Assembly: GCA_041653015.1 (NCBI GenBank)
Contig: JBAZGG010000026.1
Coordinates: 1-6,553 of the forward strand
Reading direction: 5' to 3'
Source of the DNA: JBAZGG01 sp041653015
Lineage (GTDB): Bacteria > Bacillota_I > Bacilli_A > RFN20 > CAG-826
DNA: 6,553 nucleotides
A model generated the notes under the pieces. That model searched no databases, had not been told where the DNA came from, and saw nothing but the letters and a program-made list of their open reading frames with translations. The position numbers and the translations under genes were made by a program. This document shows positions 1 through 4,951 of the stretch, one piece after another (positions within the stretch are counted from its first letter, which is position 1; the number at the start of each line of letters is the position of its first letter).

Positions 1-64
1 CTGTATCCCTTTCAAAAAATGTAAAAATTCTCGGATTCAATATGCCGAAAATCATGTTCAAAGA

Positions 65-82
65 AGCTCGATATGTCGAGCT
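65..82. repeat. Perfect inverted repeat, 7-bp arms, 4-base centre
   Basis: The arms AGCTCGA (65-71) and TCGAGCT (76-82) are exactly complementary around TATG. No T-run follows, so it is not a typical intrinsic terminator. It could be an RNA hairpin or a protein-binding site. Its role is unknown. Confidence 0.6.
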
Positions 83-90
83 GATCGGGA

Positions 91-110
91 AGATGCGGCT
101 TTCGCATTTT
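91..110 (+). terminator. Weak hairpin followed by a short T-run
   Basis: ATGCG (93-97) pairs with CGCAT (103-107) around GCTTT. The flanks add A91-T109 and a G92-T108 wobble, and the T-run (107-110) is only four bases. It could end transcription of a gene lying left of the window, but the stem is short and the T-tract is much poorer than in the terminator at 1099-1140. Confidence 0.25.
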
Positions 111-131
111 CGCAACATTACAAACTTAGAA

Positions 132-154
132 TTTCGACTTGTAGAATGTCGAAA
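132..154. repeat. Inverted repeat TTTCGAC / GTCGAAA
   Basis: TTTCGAC (132-138) and GTCGAAA (148-154) are perfect 7-bp complements around a 9-base centre. A third copy of the half-site, GTCGAA, occurs at 167-172. Repeated half-sites with an inverted pair suggest a possible operator for a dimeric regulator. This is inference; no known regulator was matched. Confidence 0.45.
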
Positions 155-186
155 AAGTCAGTAATGGTCGAATTTTTCTTCACGTG

Positions 187-200
187 TGTAAGCGCTTGCA
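187..200. promoter_or_regulatory. cre-like operator (CcpA/LacI-GalR family site)
   Basis: TGTAAGCGCTTGCA is a near-perfect palindrome with a central CG. It matches the known catabolite-responsive-element consensus TGWNANCGNTNWCA at all but one fixed position (G at base 12 where A/T is expected). It lies 8 bp upstream of the -35 box of the lipoprotein promoter, centred about 50 bp before the predicted transcription start. Upstream placement is more compatible with activation, or with a site for another LacI-family regulator, than with simple blocking of RNA polymerase. Which protein binds is inference. Confidence 0.6.
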
Positions 201-208
201 AAAAGTAT

Positions 209-237
209 TTGCATTGATTAGCGATAAAAGTTAAAAT
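209..237 (+). promoter_or_regulatory. Sigma-A-type promoter of the lipoprotein gene
   Basis: TTGCAT (209-214) and TAAAAT (232-237) are separated by exactly 17 bp, and each hexamer differs little from TTGACA/TATAAT. The expected transcription start is near 244, giving a leader of about 25 nt to the TTG start at 269. This argues against the ATG at 242 as the start codon, because it would lie at or before the first transcribed base. Confidence 0.65.
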
Positions 238-253
238 AATTATGGTTATAGAA

Positions 254-260
254 AAGGAGG
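254..260 (+). promoter_or_regulatory. Ribosome binding site AAGGAGG that sets the TTG start
   Basis: AAGGAGG is a near-perfect complement to the 3' end of 16S rRNA. Eight bases separate it from TTG at 269-271. The site lies inside the longer frame that opens at ATG 242, so it decides in favour of the internal TTG. Confidence 0.8.
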
Positions 261-268
261 AAATATTT

Positions 269-1078
269 TTGAAAAAATCATTAGTTCTATTACCAGTATG
301 TATGCTACTACTCGCAGCTTGTGGTGGAAACCCGTCTGTATCAGGTTCTGCGCCAGTTTCAACACCAAGTACCAGTGAAGGGCCTAGCGCTAGCGTAAGC
401 GTCGAGCCATCTGTCTCTGATACACCACGTCCAGTGGATTATGTTTCAATCCCTGATGTCATTGCTGCTTCCGCTAATACAATCGTTACTACGCGTGGGT
501 ATTTTATGGGTCACAACAATAAAACAGCACCAGTTTCAGGAGTTGATTTTTACAACTCTCTCTACATCGCTGATGGAGATGATTGGTTGCAAATTTACAA
601 AGTTCTTCCATCAGATATGCCGGCGAATATGGTCATCGGTGAAACAGTTCTTGAAGTCACAGGCAAAGTTGCTCACTATGCAAAGAATGGTTCCACAACG
701 TATGAAATAGGCTTTATCACAAGAATGGAAATTGTTGTTGATAGCCAAGTTGAAGTTCCTGAATTTACACCAGTTACTGCTTCAACAGGTGCCTTGTCAC
801 AGTCTATCATCAATTGCGGATATGAACTTGAAGGTGTCACAGTGGCATCACTGAGTGCGAATTCTTATGGTAACGTAACTATCACATTTACAGTTGGTTC
901 AACAACCTATACTCTTTATTTGGATAGCCGCTATACTGATGTGTCCGTTACTGCTATTTCAAGTTTGGTCGTCGGCGATCACTTCAGTTGTAAAACATTC
1001 GTCGGTGCTAATACGAGCGCCAATCCTGCAACATATCAATTCGTGTTTGCTCTCGATTTTGTTCGCACAGCTGCTTAA
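269..1078 (+). CDS. Secreted lipoprotein with OB-fold-like segments
   Basis: Predicted surface lipoprotein of 269 residues, function unknown. The start is TTG 269: it follows an ideal AAGGAGG at 8 nt and gives a compact signal peptide, with two lysines at residues 2-3, a hydrophobic core, and the lipobox LAAC with Cys18 as the lipidation site for Lgt and signal peptidase II. Residues about 19-55 are a Ser/Thr/Pro/Val-rich linker typical of Gram-positive cell-surface lipoproteins. Two beta-rich segments follow (about 57-155 and 165-269). The first contains a GETVLEVTGKV-type strand pattern, then a Tyr-containing turn, resembling OB-fold modules of secreted nucleic-acid- or ligand-binding proteins; this fold call rests on pattern only. 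The gene has its own promoter and a strong terminator, so it is probably monocistronic, and a cre-like site upstream hints at control by carbon source. It could equally be a solute-binding or adhesion accessory. Confidence 0.85.
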   Translation: MKKSLVLLPVCMLLLAACGGNPSVSGSAPVSTPSTSEGPSASVSVEPSVSDTPRPVDYVSIPDVIAASANTIVTTRGYFMGHNNKTAPVSGVDFYNSLYIADGDDWLQIYKVLPSDMPANMVIGETVLEVTGKVAHYAKNGSTTYEIGFITRMEIVVDSQVEVPEFTPVTASTGALSQSIINCGYELEGVTVASLSANSYGNVTITFTVGSTTYTLYLDSRYTDVSVTAISSLVVGDHFSCKTFVGANTSANPATYQFVFALDFVRTAA

Positions 1079-1098
1079 TTAGCAATCATAATTAGGTA

Positions 1099-1140
1099 AA
1101 AAGAGAGATTGGTTAATTCCAGTCTCTTTTTTCTTTTTTT
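1099..1140 (+). terminator. Strong intrinsic terminator after the lipoprotein gene
   Basis: The left arm (1099-1112, AAAAGAGAGATTGG) pairs with 1119-1132 around the loop TTAATT. This gives a 14-bp stem with two G-T wobbles, and a T-tract continues to about 1141. It starts 20 bases after the lipoprotein stop codon and should separate that transcript from the membrane-protein gene. Confidence 0.9.
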
Positions 1141-1162
1141 TATTATCTGAAACATTTAGAAT
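1134..1162 (+). promoter_or_regulatory. Possible weak promoter, leaderless start of membrane-protein gene
   Basis: TAGAAT (1157-1162) is a plausible -10 box ending 6 nt before ATG 1169, so transcription would begin at or next to the start codon. No good -35 is present; at 17-bp spacing that position is the T-run of the preceding terminator. The gene needs its own promoter because a strong terminator lies just upstream, but the motif alone is weak. Confidence 0.3.
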
Positions 1163-1168
1163 AAATGC

Positions 1169-2602
1169 ATGGATGTGTGTGTAGCAGACACCAAAAAGAG
1201 TCGTCTTCTCCTTTTTTTAAAGGAATACTACCCTCTTTTAATCCTTTTTTTAATCGTTTTTGGACTATCTTTTTTAGCTAGCACAGTTTATCTAGACGAT
1301 GATTATTTCAAATCCGTTTTTGAACTCGATTGGAATTATGATATTTTTGCTTTCATGAATGATCACTATCACACGTGGTCATCGCGTTTGATTATTGAAC
1401 CGATTACTGTTTTATGCTTGGAGATTCCATTGTTGTGGCGATTCGCCCAAGCTTTAATAACCACTCTTTTTGCGTATTCTCTATATCGAATAGTGGGTAA
1501 GAAGAATGTTTTTATTCTTTTGTCTGCGTGTTTAATCTCTCTAATCTATCCTCTCGTCTACAATTATGAGATGGGATTTGTGACGACCAGTCAAAACTAT
1601 CTTTGGACGATGGTTTTGTGCCTCTACATAACGAGTTTATTAATCAGGCAATATCGAAATGAAAAAGTGCCTCTATACTCTTTGATATTGGCCTTGTTAG
1701 CTTCGCTATATTGTACGAATGAAGAAGTGATGGCGGTGGCGACGCTAGCGATCGCTCTCGTCTTTTCGATCATCTTTTATTTGAGGCGAGAGAAGTACTG
1801 GTTGAGCTATGCTGTGCTGTTGATCGCTCTGATCGAATTGATCTTTGCTCTGACTTGCCCCGGCAATCAAGCGCGGTATGATGCCTCTGTCGCAAGCTTT
1901 TTTCCTTCTTTTAACGATGTGAACTTTTTTAGCAAGATTGCGATTGGCTATTATCGAACGAGTGCCTCATTTGTTTTTGCGGATAATTGGCCGATGATCC
2001 TATTGCTATCATGCCTCTGCATCCTCGTTCTCATAAACAAGAAAACGCCTCTGTGGTTGAAAATAATCTCTTTTATTCCCGCTCTTGCGGTGGTGACCTT
2101 TGGCCTCGTCATTAAATATGTGCCATCGGAAAATTCGCTTTGCGATTGGGTGTGGAATTTTGCTTATGCTATTGAGAACACAAGAGCTGTTCCTGACATG
2201 AGCAATCCCGCTTTCTATATCCCTTGTCTCGCTTTTACGATTATTCTATCGATCGTCATCGTCGATATCATCTCTCTATATCGCTTCAGATGGAAAGGCT
2301 TAGTGCTCATAAGCATTTTAATGCTTGGTCTGGGGACGCAACTGGGTTTATCGCTATCTCCCTCCAGCGCGTTTACTCTCGCCTTCTCATCCCTGGCGAG
2401 CGGAAATGTCTATACGCATCGAAGCGAATCATTCTTTGCGATGCCGCTGCTCATCCTCTCGATATTATTGATCAAAGATATCATGCTGTGTCAAAACAAA
2501 AAAATAATCTATTCCTTTTCCATCTCGTTATCACTGATCACAATCATTTGTTTCGCGCTATATTCTATCGATTGTCACAACGTCGGCGCATTGCTCATTT
2601 AA
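1169..2602 (+). CDS. Polytopic membrane protein, DUF6056/GT-C-like
   Basis: Integral membrane protein of 477 residues with about 13 predicted hydrophobic helices (roughly 21-40, 86-108, 113-131, 143-160, 167-182, 187-204, 210-230, 273-290, 295-314, 348-370, 376-396, 421-440, 446-466). A short positively charged N-terminus precedes helix 1. The first external loop carries an acidic DDD (43-45), followed by WSSR (70-73). Other marks are NYLW (143-146), a conserved-looking EE (185-186) and PGNQAR (231-236). This combination resembles DUF6056-type membrane proteins, which are similar in layout to GT-C glycosyltransferases; the assignment is from memory of motif patterns, and no activity is established. 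A role in cell-envelope polysaccharide assembly is inference. ATG 1169 is the first start after an in-frame TAG (1157-1159); no Shine-Dalgarno precedes it, and GTG 1175 is the only close alternative. No T-rich terminator follows, so transcription may read into rel. Confidence 0.75.
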   Translation: MDVCVADTKKSRLLLFLKEYYPLLILFLIVFGLSFLASTVYLDDDYFKSVFELDWNYDIFAFMNDHYHTWSSRLIIEPITVLCLEIPLLWRFAQALITTLFAYSLYRIVGKKNVFILLSACLISLIYPLVYNYEMGFVTTSQNYLWTMVLCLYITSLLIRQYRNEKVPLYSLILALLASLYCTNEEVMAVATLAIALVFSIIFYLRREKYWLSYAVLLIALIELIFALTCPGNQARYDASVASFFPSFNDVNFFSKIAIGYYRTSASFVFADNWPMILLLSCLCILVLINKKTPLWLKIISFIPALAVVTFGLVIKYVPSENSLCDWVWNFAYAIENTRAVPDMSNPAFYIPCLAFTIILSIVIVDIISLYRFRWKGLVLISILMLGLGTQLGLSLSPSSAFTLAFSSLASGNVYTHRSESFFAMPLLILSILLIKDIMLCQNKKIIYSFSISLSLITIICFALYSIDCHNVGALLI

Positions 2603-2636
2603 GATAATAAGTTAGGAAATATTTCCTATCTTATCT
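2602..2636. repeat. 16-bp perfect palindrome with longer imperfect arms before rel
   Basis: TAGGAAATATTTCCTA (2613-2628) is its own reverse complement. Outside it, AGATAA (2602-2607) pairs with TTATCT (2631-2636), with unequal unpaired bases between, so the whole could form a bulged hairpin starting at the preceding stop codon. No T-run follows, so termination is unlikely to be strong. The palindrome centre is about 33 bp upstream of the predicted rel transcription start and occupies the place of the -35 box. That position suits an operator for a dimeric regulator. The regulator is unknown. Confidence 0.6.
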
Positions 2637-2637
2637 A

Positions 2638-2646
2638 TGCTATAAT
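2638..2646 (+). promoter_or_regulatory. Extended -10 promoter of rel (TGCTATAAT)
   Basis: A perfect TATAAT (2641-2646) is preceded by TG one base upstream, the extended -10 motif that can replace a -35 element; none is seen at 16-18 bp spacing. Transcription should start about 7 bases after the hexamer, which is the A of the rel ATG at 2653. The rel mRNA would then have no 5' leader. Confidence 0.7.
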
Positions 2647-2652
2647 TAACCT

Positions 2653-4860
2653 ATGCCAAAAGATCTTTTAGTCAATGGTGGCTATCCACTTCACACGTTT
2701 GATGATGTGAAGGATATTTTTGAGATATACATATCGAATAAGAGTGATCGCGAGATGGTTAAACAAGCTTACCTTCTAGCTAAAAAAGTTCATGCCGAAC
2801 AAGTGAGAAAATCAGGCGAGCCATATATCCATCATCTGATCGAGGTCGCTTATATTTTAGCTTCGCTTCAAGGCGGTCCATCGACTCTGGCTGCCGGCTT
2901 TTTACATGACGCTGTCGAAGACACAGAACTCACGGTCGAGGAGATTAAAGAGCAATTCAATGACGATGTCGCCAAAATTGTGGAGTCATTGACGAAGATT
3001 CAACGATTGAAGCTATCGCATCGCACCGATGCCGATTTCGAAGCGGAAGATCATCGAAAGATTTTCTTGGGGATGGCCAAAGATGTTCGCGTCATCATCA
3101 TCAAACTCGCCGATCGCTTGCACAATATGAGAACTTTAGATTCTCTTTCCGAAGAGAGACAAGTTGCTCTAGCGCGAGAAACAATCGACGTTTTTTCTCC
3201 AATCGCTCACCGCCTTGGTATCTATATCATCCAGAGCGAACTCGAAGATTTATCTTTGAAATATCTTCATCCGACAGAATATGCCGAAATCAAATCTCTC
3301 GTCGATAAAAAGACGCGCAACCGCGAAAAGTCGTTAGAGGCCTTAAAAAAACGAATCGCCGATATTCTCTTTGAAAAGAAGATACCTGTGGCCGGTCTCG
3401 AATCGCGCATTAAATCGATTTATTCAATCTATAAAAAAATATATATTAAGGGTCATAATTTTGATGACATCTACGATGTTCTAGCGATTCGTGTCATCAC
3501 CGAAACAGAGATTAATTGCTACGAGATTTTAGGTATCATTCACGCGACCTATAAACCGATTCCCGGAAGATTTAAAGATTATATTGCAATGCCTAAACCA
3601 AACATGTATCAATCTCTTCACACCTGTATTATTTCGGGCGATGGGAACATCTTTGAGATTCAGATTAGAACAAAGGATATGGACGAAGTTGCGGAAACGG
3701 GCATCGCTGCGCATTGGCGATACAAAGAAGGAATGAATTACAATCCGAAAGAAGAACAGCGCCAAATCGAAGAGAAGCTTCATTGGTTTCGCGATTTAGT
3801 CGCCATGAGCGACGAACAAGATGGCACCGCCCATGAATACATGGAAGCGCTGTCGCACGATATCTTTGAGGCTAATGTTTATGTTTTTACTCCTTTGGGG
3901 AAAGTCATCGATTTGCCGAGTGGGGCGACGCCTCTAGACTTCGCTTACAAAATTCACACGAGAGTTGGCGATCAAGCCGTCGGCGCCATCGTCAATGGTC
4001 AGATGGTCCAACTCAATACCGTTTTAAAAACAGGCGACGTCGTCGAGATCAAAACTTCTGATCACTCCAATGGTCCGAATGAAGGTTGGCTCAACATCGC
4101 CACAACCGCTTCGGCCAAATCACATATTCGCAAATTTCTTCAAAAGAAGAATGCTGATTTTGTGAAAGACGATCGAATCGTTAAAGGGAAGCAATCATGT
4201 CTCGATGCATTTAAAGATCGCGGTATAGAAGAAGCGGAGATGATGGAACTGCTCTCCAGCGAAAAAGTATTGAATTTCTATAGCGCAGAGAATGTTGATG
4301 AATTATTCTTGATGACCTATAATCGCAATCCTGCTCCCAGCGCGATCATCGAGCTTTTAAACATTCATAAAAAAGAGAGCGCTGTAAAACTTGAGCGCAA
4401 GAGCGCGAATGATAATACTTGTCCGATCGATGTCGGCAACGCTGGCAAAGTAGCGATCACATTGGGAAGTTGCTGCACGCCGATTCCAGGAGATGATATC
4501 GTCGGTTACATCACCAAAGGTAAAGGTATTACGGTTCACCGTGTCAACTGCCCTAATATCACCAATAAAACAGAGCGTTTAATCAATGTGTCGTGGAAAG
4601 AAGATCTGGGGATGTCATCATATCCTGTCGACATTCAAATCGAGTGCTCGGATAGAAGCAATCTCCTCGTCGATATCATGTCGGTTTTGAACTCACATAA
4701 AGTTGGAGTGACCGCTGTCACTGCAAAGCTTCATTCCTCGACTGCGACGACGATGATCTATGCCACGATACTCGTCAGCGATTCAAAACGCCTATCCGAT
4801 GTCTTCAATATTCTCGTCAACATTTCGAGCGTCTACGAAGTTAAGCGCGTAATACACTAG
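2653..4860 (+). CDS. rel: Bifunctional (p)ppGpp synthetase/hydrolase Rel
   Basis: Long RelA/SpoT homologue of 735 residues, the family's normal full length. It transfers pyrophosphate from ATP to GTP or GDP to make (p)ppGpp when uncharged tRNA is on the ribosome, and hydrolyses the alarmone otherwise. The hydrolase domain (about 35-190) retains H61, the H85-D86 pair, E89-D90 and D154 in LADRLHN, so it should be active. The synthetase domain (about 235-345) has RIKSIYSIYKK, DVLAIR, the RFKD motif (306-309; the basic RxKD form of bifunctional enzymes), KPNMYQSLHT and EIQIRT with E335. TGS lies at about 405-468, a helical region follows, then a conserved-cysteine module with CC (607-608), H629 and C633, and a C-terminal ACT/RRM domain (about 657-735). 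ATG 2653 follows an in-frame TAA (2647-2649) and lacks a Shine-Dalgarno, consistent with leaderless translation. hisS and aspS follow, as in many Firmicutes. Confidence 0.97.
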   Translation: MPKDLLVNGGYPLHTFDDVKDIFEIYISNKSDREMVKQAYLLAKKVHAEQVRKSGEPYIHHLIEVAYILASLQGGPSTLAAGFLHDAVEDTELTVEEIKEQFNDDVAKIVESLTKIQRLKLSHRTDADFEAEDHRKIFLGMAKDVRVIIIKLADRLHNMRTLDSLSEERQVALARETIDVFSPIAHRLGIYIIQSELEDLSLKYLHPTEYAEIKSLVDKKTRNREKSLEALKKRIADILFEKKIPVAGLESRIKSIYSIYKKIYIKGHNFDDIYDVLAIRVITETEINCYEILGIIHATYKPIPGRFKDYIAMPKPNMYQSLHTCIISGDGNIFEIQIRTKDMDEVAETGIAAHWRYKEGMNYNPKEEQRQIEEKLHWFRDLVAMSDEQDGTAHEYMEALSHDIFEANVYVFTPLGKVIDLPSGATPLDFAYKIHTRVGDQAVGAIVNGQMVQLNTVLKTGDVVEIKTSDHSNGPNEGWLNIATTASAKSHIRKFLQKKNADFVKDDRIVKGKQSCLDAFKDRGIEEAEMMELLSSEKVLNFYSAENVDELFLMTYNRNPAPSAIIELLNIHKKESAVKLERKSANDNTCPIDVGNAGKVAITLGSCCTPIPGDDIVGYITKGKGITVHRVNCPNITNKTERLINVSWKEDLGMSSYPVDIQIECSDRSNLLVDIMSVLNSHKVGVTAVTAKLHSSTATTMIYATILVSDSKRLSDVFNILVNISSVYEVKRVIH

Positions 4861-4891
4861 TGATTGCGAGCCATAACTACAATTTATTGGT

Positions 4892-4920
4892 TTGACCTTA
4901 TAGTGACTAAACACTATAAT
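4892..4920 (+). promoter_or_regulatory. Near-consensus sigma-A promoter of hisS
   Basis: TTGACC (4892-4897) and a perfect TATAAT (4915-4920) have the ideal 17-bp spacing. The expected transcription start is near 4927, giving a leader of about 25 nt to the hisS ATG. So hisS and aspS can be transcribed independently of rel. No clear terminator separates rel from this promoter. Confidence 0.85.
4898..4919. promoter_or_regulatory. Probable operator overlapping the hisS promoter
   Basis: TTATAGTG (4898-4905) and CACTATAA (4912-4919) are perfect 8-bp inverted repeats around ACTAAA. Together they fill the whole spacer and five bases of the -10 box. A protein bound there would exclude RNA polymerase, so repression is the natural reading. 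The right arm must partly match TATAAT for promoter reasons, which raises the chance of coincidence, but the complementary left arm has no such constraint. No known regulator consensus was matched with confidence. Confidence 0.55.
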
Positions 4921-4934
4921 TACATAAGAAATAT

Positions 4935-4939
4935 GGAGG
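4935..4939 (+). promoter_or_regulatory. hisS ribosome binding site with long spacing
   Basis: GGAGG lies 12 bases upstream of ATG 4952, a little further than usual. No alternative in-frame start lies closer, and the protein begins as HisRS normally does (PVKGTHD near the N-terminus), so the ATG is accepted. Confidence 0.75.
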
Positions 4940-4951
4940 AAAAATTCGCCC

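Larger units (their letters stand above)
1..186. other. Gene-free upstream region with TCGA-centred inverted repeats
   Basis: I see no convincing gene here. Two + strand frames stay open from the window edge (to about 217 and to 164), but neither has a recognisable start or family signature, and both run across perfect inverted repeats. The stretch holds five TCGA cores (68-71, 76-79, 134-137, 149-152, 168-171) arranged mostly as inverted repeats, plus a small hairpin at 91-109. It is best read as intergenic or regulatory DNA upstream of the lipoprotein gene. It could include the 3' end of a gene whose body lies outside the window. Confidence 0.5.

Noticed and set aside
3..164. Open frame from the window edge, about 53 codons
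   Set aside because: It might be the tail of a gene to the left, but it has no recognisable family signature and runs through perfect inverted repeats; without upstream sequence it cannot be supported.
2..217. Second open frame from the window edge, about 71 codons
   Set aside because: It is rich in Cys, Arg and Lys, has no start, and crosses the cre-like site and the -35 box of the lipoprotein promoter; most likely chance.
441..1082. Shorter + strand frames inside the lipoprotein gene
   Set aside because: They are out-of-frame shadows with no ribosome binding site and no coding character of their own.
1748..1755. GCGATCGC octamer like the cyanobacterial HIP1 repeat
   Set aside because: I noticed a single copy, inside a coding region; the rest of the window is plainly Firmicutes-like, and GATCG words are common here generally.
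2224..2607. + strand frame overlapping the end of the membrane-protein gene
   Set aside because: The sequence is rich in Arg, His and Leu as expected from reading a membrane gene out of frame; the primary frame has continuous helices there.
3529..4539. Minus-strand frames within rel
   Set aside because: They lie antisense to conserved Rel domains and have no start signals or family features.
4855..4862. CACTAGTG palindrome at the rel stop codon
   Set aside because: Only 8 bp, no T-run follows, and it overlaps coding sequence; too short to call an operator or terminator.
4861..4951. T-box riboswitch before hisS
   Set aside because: The predicted leader is about 25 nt, there is no terminator/antiterminator pair, and the whole gap is only 91 bases.
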